From an uncultured Lachnospiraceae bacterium (GTDB taxonomy: Bacteria > Bacillota > Clostridia > Lachnospirales > Lachnospiraceae): 43,297 nt of DNA. Positions 33,901 through 41,172 of the stretch are shown piece after piece. The position numbers and the translations under genes were made by a program. Below the pieces are notes generated by a model. The model was given only the letters and a program-made list of their open reading frames with translations. It was not told the DNA's origin and searched no databases. Position 1 is the first letter of the stretch. Every line of letters begins with the position of its first letter. Where the stretch lies: assembly GCA_910578795.1 (NCBI GenBank), contig CAJTSD010000001.1:1-43297 (forward strand), read 5' to 3'.

Positions 33901-34119
33901 CAACGCATACTGGCTGCGTAGCAGTTCTCCCTTTTTCTCATTTTCAGTAGAACTTGCCTTTCCATACAGCGCAAACACAATTGCGTCAAAAATGGTACTC
34001 TTTCCTGCTCCCGTATCGCCTGTAATCAAAAAGAGATTTTGATTGGATTTCGTGAAATCGACCGTCGTCCGCTTTCCGTAGGAACCAAACGCCTCCATCG
34101 TCAGTCTGATTGGTTTCAT
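30925..34119 (-). CDS. sbcC: Exonuclease subunit SbcC
   Basis: 1064 residues. An SMC-like ATPase of the SbcCD (Mre11-Rad50-type) nuclease that opens hairpins and processes DNA ends: Walker A TGDTGAGKS (33-41), two long coiled coils, a zinc hook CPICGAIEHPQPC near residue 540, then LSGGESFMAALALSLG and Walker B MMFIDEGFGSLD. Start and stop overlap sbcD as ATGA, so the two subunits are coupled. Full length and intact. Confidence 0.96.
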   Translation of the reverse strand: MKPIRLTMEAFGSYGKRTTVDFTKSNQNLFLITGDTGAGKSTIFDAIVFALYGKASSTENEKKGELLRSQYALLSVEPFVELEFSEGENIYTVKRIPAYRKLREKGEGKGTLKDKAETEKVSLFLPNGQEYPNAMDETNRKIEEIVGLTKAQFMQIAMIAQGEFMKILREDSKQKKEIFRKLFHTEIFEKIVRELERRKGEKGKTYERIKAECSAIVLGAVIPTDYENAARLEELKCQITNGALANMEPFMEMLATLCKALEENKDRLEQDYHRSEEQRDKAKEAYTRAEELVKYFTQWDDAEAVLKECERTSDAMKRKELLIRDIRAAYEIQAVFLRYEEAEKKEKETNANMEQRKSMLPALTAAAKEADAAQRKAKTVMEVQQSSFNKVQERVAQAQKSFDKIRLAEEGLQKRMTELEKAKKAEEAARQSLEDLKAKEADWNKRAVELGNAEAAYEAWKGKNTEAERIGKDVSDMKKRKSELAKWEIAMQKAQEDFAGAVNAYAAENETYQMMNKRYMASRAKYFLDRLEDGKPCPICGAIEHPQPCRIEADAQDISEECLEEIKNEVERLNKAQLDLAGRSNAAVTAWEEKKKLFEESLEKLMLCESLRVYGSEAGKEITEETVEEIFKCWKTAVLKEGKVLENNIRARQELEESLSDAAKEKERLSEMTTQFHKAVEEANADIKGSEREIESLKEGLQYASLQEATNELQAARRKHDEKQKEYDKAAKDALKAAKNQTQTETSLRQYEQELPKQIADMIGKKEAYEAAMRERDLSEPEWKELVEKHRKDEPEQFQKEVQRYGEKKAAAKSLKDAAEKAVAGKECPDMEVLQQAHELAQETYRKARETYDRIKTLYQDNQKVYDQLIPRNKDCSAVASEYTKLEKLYKLFSGTVSGGRMDLETYVQRYYLEQILHAANRRFQEMSAGQFELRMTDLDKAGEGKNKGLDLMVYSTVTGKTREIRTLSGGESFMAALALSLGMADQIQQNAAALNLDMMFIDEGFGSLDDHSRNQAVKVLKEMAGGSRLVGIISHVTELKQEIDNQLLVTRDENGSHVKWQTS

Positions 34120-35291
34120 AAGCCCTCTCCCTCCATATCATTAACAGTATTCAAGACGCCTTCAAGAATTTTTTTGTACGCTTCCTCCTCGTCCGCGTCC
34201 ACCCTCTCCTTTAAAAACGAGCAGCAGAGCGCAAACGGGTCTAAAATCTCTTTCTCCAAAAGCACTGGCTTATAATCCGCCTTCACTTGATTTTCCCTGC
34301 GGATTTCCAATAAATTCGGAAATGCAAATCGCAGCCTGTCCTTCATGTCAACCACATCAAAATCTACCTTATCGCACAATACAACTGTCACGTAATCTTC
34401 GCATCCCGCCTTCAGGACTTCTTCCAAACTGCCCTTTATTACACGCACCTCACGCAACGGCTTTAGCGGCAGGACGGTTGTCGTAACCGTGCCTTTTTCC
34501 GCCATGTCCACCATGATAATCCCTTTTTGCTGCCCCTCCTCGCTGATGGAACACGCAAGCGGCGTACCGCAATAGCGCATGGTTTCACTTCCGACTTTCA
34601 TTGGCTTATGAATATGTCCTAATGCCGCATAGTCAAACGGATTCAACACATCTGCACATACTTCGTCAATATTACCGACTGTTCTGATTTCAGAATCCAT
34701 GCGTTCAATTTCGTCTGCCTTTTTTCCTTTTGGCAAATAAAACTGATGGCTGACAATCACGTTACGCTCACCCTCATTGATTGTTTCTCGCCCAATTAAC
34801 CGGTGCAATGCGTCATTATAGGACAATTGATTACCGTCTTCTCCCTCACCGACAATCGTTCTCACCATAGATGGTTTCACAAACGGAAGCAAATAAAAAT
34901 TTACCGTTCCATATCTGTCCGTCAAAACCACTTTTTCAATATGCTCCTCCTCCGCCCGCGGCGGCATTCCAATCATATAAAGATTTTGTTTTGCCAAAAC
35001 ACTCCGAAAACAATCCACCCGCTGTGCACTGTCATGATTTCCGCTAATCATCATAATCGTGCTGTGAGGAATTGTTTCTGACAGATGTGTCACAAATTTA
35101 TCAAACAGTTCTACTGCATCCGCGGATGGAACAGGTCTGTCATATATGTCACCTGCAATCACAACTGCATCCGGCTTTTGCTCTGCTGCCATCTTTATAA
35201 TCTGATTGAAAATAAATTCCTGATCCGCACCCAAATCACGATTCATTAATTTTAATCCGATATGTAAATCCGATAAATGAAAAAAACGCAT
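34116..35291 (-). CDS. sbcD: Exonuclease subunit SbcD
   Basis: 391 residues. A calcineurin-like Mn-dependent nuclease: MRFFHLSDLHIG (metal ligands Asp, His), VIAGDIYDR, ISGNHDSAQR, and later VSHQFYLPKGK and AALGHIHKP, the full set of phosphoesterase motifs. The C-terminal capping region follows. It is the catalytic partner of SbcC, encoded directly downstream on the same strand. Confidence 0.96.
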   Translation of the reverse strand: MRFFHLSDLHIGLKLMNRDLGADQEFIFNQIIKMAAEQKPDAVVIAGDIYDRPVPSADAVELFDKFVTHLSETIPHSTIMMISGNHDSAQRVDCFRSVLAKQNLYMIGMPPRAEEEHIEKVVLTDRYGTVNFYLLPFVKPSMVRTIVGEGEDGNQLSYNDALHRLIGRETINEGERNVIVSHQFYLPKGKKADEIERMDSEIRTVGNIDEVCADVLNPFDYAALGHIHKPMKVGSETMRYCGTPLACSISEEGQQKGIIMVDMAEKGTVTTTVLPLKPLREVRVIKGSLEEVLKAGCEDYVTVVLCDKVDFDVVDMKDRLRFAFPNLLEIRRENQVKADYKPVLLEKEILDPFALCCSFLKERVDADEEEAYKKILEGVLNTVNDMEGEGL

Positions 35292-35400
35292 GGAAACACC
35301 TCTATCCTTTCTGTCATACCTAAAATCAGGTTCACTTCATTATAATAAAAAGCCGGTCTTTTCACAAGAAACACTTTCTAAATCGAAATCACTTTCTTTT

Positions 35401-35428
35401 CATAATTCCCCCCACCCCCTCATAGAAT
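35401..35428 (+). promoter_or_regulatory. Sigma-E-like promoter of spoIIID
   Basis: CATAATT at 35401-35407, 13 bases of C-rich spacer, CATAGAAT at 35421-35428, close to the mother-cell sigma-E consensus -10 (CATAnAnT). Transcription would start near 35436. No vegetative promoter is evident here. Confidence 0.5.
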
Positions 35429-35465
35429 GTACAAAGCGTCAAAAAAGGAGAATCTTTTCCAAATC

Positions 35466-35717
35466 ATGAAGGATTATATTGAGGAACGAGCCATCAATAT
35501 TGCTATGTATATTATTGATAATAACACGACTGTGAGGCAGACTGCAAAAGCGTTTGGTGTATCGAAATCAACTGTACATAAGGATGTCACCTCACGCCTG
35601 ATGCAGGTCAACCCCACGCTTGCAAAACAGGCGCGCGCCGTGCTTGATGTCAATAAATCGGAGCGTCATATCAGAGGCGGACTTGCTACCCGCGAAAAAT
35701 ACCTGCATCGGGCATAA
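35466..35717 (+). CDS. spoIIID: Sporulation transcription factor SpoIIID
   Basis: 83 residues from the ATG at 35466. MKDYIEERAINIAMYI, then the helix-turn-helix TVRQTAKAFGVSKSTVHKDV, and ERHIRGGLATREKYLH match SpoIIID closely. It is a mother-cell DNA-binding protein that tunes the sigma-E regulon. The open frame reaches back to 35427, but that start would lie upstream of the predicted transcription start. The ribosome binding site (AAAGGAG) is about 15 bases from the ATG, longer than usual. Confidence 0.94.
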   Translation: MKDYIEERAINIAMYIIDNNTTVRQTAKAFGVSKSTVHKDVTSRLMQVNPTLAKQARAVLDVNKSERHIRGGLATREKYLHRA

Positions 35718-35722
35718 AAGCG

Positions 35723-35752
35723 AAAAGGACTGTCAAGTGATAGTCCTTTTTT
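35723..35752 (+). terminator. Terminator of spoIIID
   Basis: AAAAGGACT pairs with AGTCCTTTT around a 10-base loop and is followed by TTTTAT; it begins five bases after the stop codon. Confidence 0.85.
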
Positions 35753-35763
35753 ATATTTTGCCC

Positions 35764-35792
35764 TTGACTCAAGTCCGATTTCGGACTATAAT
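35764..35792 (+). promoter_or_regulatory. Strong promoter of the MarR-MATE operon
   Basis: TTGACT (35764-35769), exactly 17 bases, TATAAT (35787-35792). Close to the vegetative consensus. The spacer is filled by the operator palindrome. Confidence 0.85.
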
Positions 35793-35816
35793 ATGCTAAG
35801 TACGAAATCGGACTTG
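35770..35816. promoter_or_regulatory. MarR operator: palindrome plus long inverted repeat
   Basis: AGTCCGA-TT-TCGGACT (35772-35787) is a perfect 16-base palindrome between -35 and -10. In addition CAAGTCCGATTTCG (35770-35783) and CGAAATCGGACTTG (35803-35816) are perfect 14-base inverted copies, the second covering the transcription start. A dimeric MarR protein binding both would shut the promoter; drug binding to it would open it. Confidence 0.75.
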
Positions 35817-35831
35817 AAAGGAAACCTGCAC

Positions 35832-36305
35832 ATGACACTTCGCCTTGCACAAAAACAAAATGAATATAACCGCCTGAATAAGGCAATTTCCGAACTCTAT
35901 CATGACATTTGCGTTCAAATCGGAATATCCGAAAGTGTCTTTGATATTTTTTACGCAATCATTGCCCTGGGCGACGGCTGCTGTCAAAAAGAAATATGTG
36001 ACTATGCGTTTACGAGCAAGCAGACCATTCATTCCGCCATTCATAAACTGGAAAAGGACGGATTTATTTACCTGAAATCTGGAACGGGACGGGAATTACA
36101 CATTTTTCTAACGCCAAAGGGCGAACATTTTTCACAGGAAAAAATAGCCCCTATCGTTGCCGCAGAAAATCAAGTCTGTTCACAAATGCAGGAAAAAGAA
36201 CTTGACAGCCTGCTGTTGCTGACGCAAAAATACTTAGACTGTCTTCGTACTCAGACAAAAGAACTATCTTTTAAGAAAGAAAAGGAACACTATTATGAAA
36301 GCTAA
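35832..36305 (+). CDS. MarR-family regulator of the MATE pump
   Basis: 157 residues from the ATG at 35832, with AAAGGAAA upstream; the open frame from 35793 would start inside the operator. Winged helix: VFDIFYAIIALGDGCCQKEI, then SKQTIHSAIHKLEKDGFIYL (recognition helix), and the wing SGTGRELHIFLTPKG. A helical tail forms the dimer. It overlaps the MATE gene by 11 bases and its promoter carries a self-operator. By family it is a ligand-released repressor of the efflux gene, as in MepR-MepA. Confidence 0.9.
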   Translation: MTLRLAQKQNEYNRLNKAISELYHDICVQIGISESVFDIFYAIIALGDGCCQKEICDYAFTSKQTIHSAIHKLEKDGFIYLKSGTGRELHIFLTPKGEHFSQEKIAPIVAAENQVCSQMQEKELDSLLLLTQKYLDCLRTQTKELSFKKEKEHYYES

Positions 36306-37638
36306 CGCGAAAATTCAATTATCCGACCATTTCACATATACGCGGCTTTTACGCTTTGTATTTCCATCAATTATCATGATGATTTTTACATCTGTCTACG
36401 GCGTGGTGGACGGACTGTTTGTATCTAATTATGTCGGAAAAACACCTTTTGCCGCAGTCAACCTGATTATGCCATTTTTGATGATTATGGGCGCGATCGG
36501 CTTTATGTTCGGCACTGGCGGAAGCGCCGTTGTTGCGCAGGCGCTTGGCGAAGGCAAGCCCGATAAGGCAAACGAATATTTCTCCATGATGGTCTATGTC
36601 GTCATCGGTTGCGGCATTGTTCTGACCATAATTGGACTGATTGTTTTGCGTCCCATTTCTGCCGCATTTGGCGCAGAAGGTGAAATGCTTGATAACTGCG
36701 TTATTTACGGACGTATCATTCTCCTTGCACTGACCGCCTTTATGCTGCAAAACGTCTTCCAAAGCTTTTTGGTCACTGCAGAACGCCCGAAGCTTGGTCT
36801 TGCCGTAACCGTTGCGGCTGGTGTTGCCAACATGGTGCTTGATTTTGTTTTTATCGCGGTGTTTCATTGGGGTGTTGTCGGCGCTGCCGCTGCTACGGCA
36901 GCGAGCCAAATTATCGGAGGAATTGTGCCTTTGGTTTATTTTTTCCGCCCGAACACAAGCCTCCTCAGACTGGTAAAAACGAAAATCAATGGCGACATTC
37001 TGCGGAAAACCTGTATCAACGGCTCCTCGGAGCTGATGACCAATATCTCCCTGTCATTGGTCAATATTTTGTATAATTTCCAGCTTATGCGCTATATCGG
37101 AGAAAATGGCATTGCGGCGTATGGCGTGATTATGTATGTAAGTTTTATTTTTAATGCAATTTTTATCGGTTACTCCATCGGCAGCGCACCAATAATCGGT
37201 TATCATTACGGCGCAGGAAATCATACGGAATTAAAAGGACTTTTCCGGAAAAGCCTCTGCCTGATTTTGCTTTGGAATATCCTTCTTACCGTTATCGCTA
37301 TCACAACCGCACAGCCGCTTGCACATATTTTTGTCGGATATGACGCGGGGCTGACTGCACTTACAAGGCGAGGGCTTTGCTTGTTTTCATTATCATTTTT
37401 AATATCAGGTGTTAATATTTTTGCTTCTGCCTTCTTCACAGCGCTCGGAAATGGTGTTGTATCTGCCCTGATTTCATTTTTGAGGACATTATTATTTCAG
37501 GTTGCAGCAGTAATAATCCTGCCACTCATTTTAGGACTGGATGGCATTTGGCTTGCAATCACTGCAGCAGAACTCCTTGCCCTGATTGTAACAATCTGCT
37601 TTTTTGTGAAGCATGGAAAATACTATCATTATGTATAA
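36295..37638 (+). CDS. MATE-family multidrug efflux protein (MepA-like)
   Basis: 447 residues with 12 predicted membrane segments in two similar halves. The opening LLRFVFPSIIMMIFTSVYGV, the VDGLFVSNYVG loop, and GFMFGTGGSAVVAQALGEG are typical of MepA-type MATE pumps, which export cationic drugs against Na+ or H+. It is coupled to a MarR gene (start overlaps its end), which suggests drug-induced expression. AAGGAA lies before the ATG. Confidence 0.93.
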   Translation: MKANAKIQLSDHFTYTRLLRFVFPSIIMMIFTSVYGVVDGLFVSNYVGKTPFAAVNLIMPFLMIMGAIGFMFGTGGSAVVAQALGEGKPDKANEYFSMMVYVVIGCGIVLTIIGLIVLRPISAAFGAEGEMLDNCVIYGRIILLALTAFMLQNVFQSFLVTAERPKLGLAVTVAAGVANMVLDFVFIAVFHWGVVGAAAATAASQIIGGIVPLVYFFRPNTSLLRLVKTKINGDILRKTCINGSSELMTNISLSLVNILYNFQLMRYIGENGIAAYGVIMYVSFIFNAIFIGYSIGSAPIIGYHYGAGNHTELKGLFRKSLCLILLWNILLTVIAITTAQPLAHIFVGYDAGLTALTRRGLCLFSLSFLISGVNIFASAFFTALGNGVVSALISFLRTLLFQVAAVIILPLILGLDGIWLAITAAELLALIVTICFFVKHGKYYHYV

Positions 37639-37650
37639 CCGATTTTTAAG

Positions 37651-37682
37651 AACGGAATCCTGTTTGGGGATTCTGTTTTTTA
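37651..37682 (+). terminator. Terminator of the MarR-MATE operon
   Basis: GGAATCC pairs with GGATTC(T) around TGTTTGG, followed by TGTTTTTTA. Confidence 0.75.
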
Positions 37683-37714
37683 TTAAAATATTTTATTTTT
37701 TCGCATCTTTTTTA

Positions 37715-37743
37715 TTGACATTGAATATGATAAGGAGTAGTAT
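37715..37743 (+). promoter_or_regulatory. Promoter of the hemolysin III-like gene
   Basis: TTGACA (37715-37720), 17 bases, TAGTAT (37738-37743). The -35 is perfect. The leader, about 85 bases, contains the palindromes at 37760-37791. Confidence 0.6.
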
Positions 37744-37759
37744 TATTGTAAATAGTACA

Positions 37760-37791
37760 TAGTATTCAATACTACTTATAAAGCTTATAAG
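37760..37791. promoter_or_regulatory. Two adjoining palindromes upstream of the hemolysin III-like gene
   Basis: TAGTATTCAATACTA (37760-37774) is a perfect 15-base palindrome and is followed at once by CTTATAA-AGC-TTATAAG (37775-37791). The first arm TAGTATT also occurs at the -10 (37738-37744). This looks like a binding site for a dimeric regulator, not encoded next door. Confidence 0.5.
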
Positions 37792-37832
37792 AACCAAAAC
37801 AGATTCATGATACAAGAATGGAGGAGATTATG

Positions 37833-38474
37833 ATGCAATTAACAATCCGCGAACCCGGCAGCGCCTTAACCCATTTTATCGCCTGCCTCATGGCAGCAAT
37901 CGCCGCGTCACCGCTTATTATGAAGGCATCGACCGGTATGGCTACCGCAGCCGTGGCAATTTTTGCAGTCAGCATGATTTTACTGTATGGCGCGAGCGCC
38001 TTATATCACAGTGTCAATGTCACAGGAAAAGTCCTCAGCGTGTTTCGCAAAATTGATCATATGATGATATTTGTACTGATTGCCGGTTCCTACACTCCCG
38101 TATGCCTGATCGTGCTTGGCGGAAGTATGGGGTATTCCCTGCTTGCCCTTGTATGGGGCGTTGCCATCGCCGGAATGCTCGTCAATATGGTTTGGATTAC
38201 CTGTCCGAAATGGTTTTCTTCCGCAATTTACATTGCTATGGGATGGATTTGCCTTTTGGTATTTGGAACGCTTTGGAACACGCTTCCCCATGCTGCGTTT
38301 GGCTGGCTTCTTGCAGGCGGCGTCATCTATACCATCGGCGGCGTGATTTACGCCCTGAAGCTTCCAATTTTTAATGCGCTTCATAAAAATTTCGGCTCCC
38401 ATGAAATATTTCATCTTTTCGTAATGGGCGGAAGCATTTGCCACTTTATATTTATGTACTGCTATGTTGCTTAA
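37833..38474 (+). CDS. Hemolysin III / PAQR-family membrane protein
   Basis: 213 residues and seven membrane segments. It has the family markers: ALTHFIACL in the first segment, SALYHSVN, KIDHMMIFVLIAGSYTP, and HEIFHLFVMGGSICHF, whose Ser, His and Asp residues form the metal site of the PAQR/alkaline-ceramidase fold. The original hemolysin name is from Bacillus cereus; many members are lipid-modifying or membrane-homeostasis proteins. GGAGG is eight bases before the ATG at 37833; an ATG one codon earlier is equally possible. It stands alone behind its own promoter. Confidence 0.9.
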   Translation: MQLTIREPGSALTHFIACLMAAIAASPLIMKASTGMATAAVAIFAVSMILLYGASALYHSVNVTGKVLSVFRKIDHMMIFVLIAGSYTPVCLIVLGGSMGYSLLALVWGVAIAGMLVNMVWITCPKWFSSAIYIAMGWICLLVFGTLWNTLPHAAFGWLLAGGVIYTIGGVIYALKLPIFNALHKNFGSHEIFHLFVMGGSICHFIFMYCYVA

Positions 38475-38489
38475 ACAATTTATAATTAA

Positions 38490-38518
38490 TTTACAAAAAT
38501 GAACCTTTTGCCTATCTT
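38490..38518 (+). promoter_or_regulatory. Promoter of the GGDEF gene
   Basis: TTTACA (38490-38495), 17 bases, TATCTT (38513-38518). It lies right after the hemolysin III-like gene. The leader is about 100 bases. Confidence 0.45.
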
Positions 38519-38628
38519 TTATATGCAGGAGGTTTGTTTTTTTATTTATCACCTTTACTTTTCCTACAAAAATTGATAAAATTAGAGTGATAGTTTTTTA
38601 TTATTCCTTTATTAGAGGAGGTTCACCA

Positions 38629-40410
38629 TTGATTGACACAAAATTTGACATCGCTTATGCGGCAGGGCGGTTTGATCTATCATTAAATATTCTTGACGGC
38701 AATCCACATCTATTTAATTTAATGGGGATGGACAGTTACTATTCTCTATATAAAATGCTGTCCGACGATGAGCAAAAGAAAGTTGCCGCAGCCGCTGCTA
38801 AATGTCTTGAAACACCCGAACTTCAATGTGACGAATGTGTTCATATCACAGTAAACGATAAATTATGTTGTTATATTCTCACGATGACGCTCTCCCACGA
38901 AGGAGATGCATATGATATTCAGCTTGTTAATATGACCAACACCGAAAATCGCGTAAATGAATTGAATCGCAGAATTATTACTGCAAGAGAATACATTGCG
39001 ATGACAGGTGCGGCAGTTTTTGCATATTATCCTGATACACAGCGTTTTTATTTGTACTATGTAAATCAGCAGCAGAATATCACAATTTTTGATCAGAATT
39101 TTGAAGAATGGATTACACAGATGCTTGGGGAAAACCGTATTCCGGAAGAAGATATGGAAGCCTTTCATGCATTCTGTTCTACTCTGCGCAGTGGCAAATC
39201 CAGTCAGGATTACACCTTTCACGGCTGCATTATCTCTGATGCAAATATGCTCGAACGATATCGTGTCAGCTTTAAGCCAAAAACATATGAGAACGGAGAC
39301 TCCGTTGTAATCGGTACATGGTCTATTATTCACGAATCCACAGGCGATATTAACACGGCAATCCTTGAAGAATCATACGTTGACAGTCTGACCGGTCTTC
39401 TAAATAAAAAGTCCATTATAAAATACGCAGAGGAAGCACTACAAGGTAAAAACCGTGAACACGTGGCACTGGCAATTATTGACATTGATGACTTTAAGAG
39501 CGTTAATGACAATTTCGGACATATGTTCGGCGATAAAGTTATCAAAGCAGTTGCCGGAGTCATTAAAAATGCCATCGGTACAAACGGTGTTGCCGGACGT
39601 ATTGGCGGTGATGAGTTTTTTATAGTATTTGAAAAGTTCAGCGATGAGCTAGAATTTCGCAATGTGTTGCGTTGCATTAAGACAAACGTGGCAATCCAAT
39701 ATCAGGATCAAATGGAGCGTAAACTAAGCTGTTCCATCGGACTTGCACGCTATGGCATCGGACCTTTTTCCACGACTTACCATGACTTGTTTAAAATTGC
39801 AGACCGTTCCCTTTATCTTGCAAAAGTCAAAGGGAAAAACAGATATATTATATACAAGCCGGAGCTTCATGGCGATTTTAACGTGCAAAACGATGAAGAT
39901 ATTATCAATGTGTCAAATACTTTCTATTCAGAAACGGATATTAATGCCCTTCACAACATGCTTACTGACCTGATTGTATATGGCGTTGATTCCATTCCGG
40001 AAATTCTTGACTTTTTTGCGCATGTCCTTACCATTAACAGGGTTTCCGTATTTTTAAGCGACAGCGGCGCACCTGCTTACACGAACACACTTCCGGCGGA
40101 TGTACCTATGGCTGATCCTTCCGTACTTAAAAATATCAAATACCTTTATCTGTTCACAAATAATCTGCTTGCGGTAAGCAACCTTCAGTCACTTGAATTT
40201 TCATCACCTGAAGTACATAAGCTGCTTTCCGAAACAGGTGTTGCCTGCTATATGCAGTACATTCTGCGCGACAGAGAAGGGGAAGCTGTGGGGCTCATCT
40301 CTGCGGATGTATTTGACCGCAGTTCGGCATTTCCAAAAATTGCGCTCACACTGTTTGACGATATGTGCCGCGTTATGAATGGTGTCTTTTTAAGAGATAA
40401 TTTAATTTAA
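38629..40410 (+). CDS. Diguanylate cyclase with sensory N-terminus and GAF-like C-terminus
   Basis: 593 residues. GGDEF domain at about 260-420: DSLTGLLNKKSI, IDIDDFKSVNDNFGH, and RIGGDEFF, all active residues present, so it should make c-di-GMP from two GTP. No RxxD inhibitory site is seen five residues before GGDEF, so product inhibition may be weak. The N-terminus (1-240) looks PAS-like and lacks membrane segments; the last 150 residues resemble a GAF domain (INRVSVFLSDSGAP, GEAVGLISADVFDR). A sensing domain after GGDEF is unusual. GGAGG (38617-38621) points to a TTG start at 38629; the GTG at 38587 has no such site. Confidence 0.85.
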   Translation: MIDTKFDIAYAAGRFDLSLNILDGNPHLFNLMGMDSYYSLYKMLSDDEQKKVAAAAAKCLETPELQCDECVHITVNDKLCCYILTMTLSHEGDAYDIQLVNMTNTENRVNELNRRIITAREYIAMTGAAVFAYYPDTQRFYLYYVNQQQNITIFDQNFEEWITQMLGENRIPEEDMEAFHAFCSTLRSGKSSQDYTFHGCIISDANMLERYRVSFKPKTYENGDSVVIGTWSIIHESTGDINTAILEESYVDSLTGLLNKKSIIKYAEEALQGKNREHVALAIIDIDDFKSVNDNFGHMFGDKVIKAVAGVIKNAIGTNGVAGRIGGDEFFIVFEKFSDELEFRNVLRCIKTNVAIQYQDQMERKLSCSIGLARYGIGPFSTTYHDLFKIADRSLYLAKVKGKNRYIIYKPELHGDFNVQNDEDIINVSNTFYSETDINALHNMLTDLIVYGVDSIPEILDFFAHVLTINRVSVFLSDSGAPAYTNTLPADVPMADPSVLKNIKYLYLFTNNLLAVSNLQSLEFSSPEVHKLLSETGVACYMQYILRDREGEAVGLISADVFDRSSAFPKIALTLFDDMCRVMNGVFLRDNLI

Positions 40411-40432
40411 AGGAACTGCTTTCTTCCAACAC

Positions 40433-40460
40433 AAAAAAGTGACACGCGTGTCACTTTTTT
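40433..40460. terminator. Bidirectional terminator between the GGDEF gene and spoVT
   Basis: AAAAAAGTGACAC and GTGTCACTTTTTT meet in a perfect palindrome with T runs in both directions, serving both convergent genes. Confidence 0.9.
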
Positions 40461-40471
40461 TATATTTTCCG

Positions 40472-41020
40472 CTATTGCTCCATCTGTTTGCTTAAAAAAC
40501 CCGCAGCAGACTGTGCAAGCTTCATTTCCACTTCATTCATCCTGTCCTCCTCGTTCGCGGACAGCAGCACTACCGCACCCATAATGTCGCCCTGCGTAAT
40601 AATTGGAATAATCACTTCATGCTGATATTCCTCTATCTCGTCGTCCATGACCGCGATGTAGTCCTTATCGTTGCGTGAACTGCACACGATTTCGCGAGAG
40701 TTCATCTTTTCCTCAAGTGCCTTGCTCACTGATTTTCCAAGAATCTGCTTGCTTCCTCCGCCTGCCGCCGCAATAAACTGGTCACGATCAGCAATCAATG
40801 CCAGGTGTCCTGTCACCTGAGAAAGGCTTTCCGCATACTGCTTTGCAAAGCTCCCCATCTCCCCTACGGGAGAATACTTCCTTAAAATAATCGACCCTTC
40901 ATGATCGGTAAAAATTTCCAAAGGATCTGACTCCCTTATCCTTAATGTTCTTCTAATTTCTTTTGGTATAACCACGCGTCCTAAATCGTCAATCCTACGC
41001 ACTATTCCCGTAGCCTTCAC
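40472..41020 (-). CDS. spoVT: Stage V sporulation protein T
   Basis: 182 residues from a GTG at 41020, with GGAGG eight bases upstream; the ATG at 41035 begins directly at that ribosome binding site and is unlikely. The AbrB-like N-terminus (KATGIVRRIDDLGRVVIPKE, then IRRTLRIRESDPLEIF) is nearly identical in pattern to Bacillus SpoVT, followed by a GAF domain (about 55-182) ending in AAGFLSKQMEQ. It tunes sigma-G genes in the forespore. It confirms, with spoIIID, that the organism forms spores. Confidence 0.95.
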   Translation of the reverse strand: MKATGIVRRIDDLGRVVIPKEIRRTLRIRESDPLEIFTDHEGSIILRKYSPVGEMGSFAKQYAESLSQVTGHLALIADRDQFIAAAGGGSKQILGKSVSKALEEKMNSREIVCSSRNDKDYIAVMDDEIEEYQHEVIIPIITQGDIMGAVVLLSANEEDRMNEVEMKLAQSAAGFLSKQMEQ

Positions 41021-41172
41021 CGATATTTCCTCCATTCCAAATCTGTTGTTTCTTGTTGTTTATAATAGTAAACGTAAATGAATGCCGGAAAGTCTTCGGC
41101 TCTCGCAAGCATTTCGTTTTACCGTATTGCTAGTATTTGTATATAATGGATTTTTATGCGTAATATTTTAGG

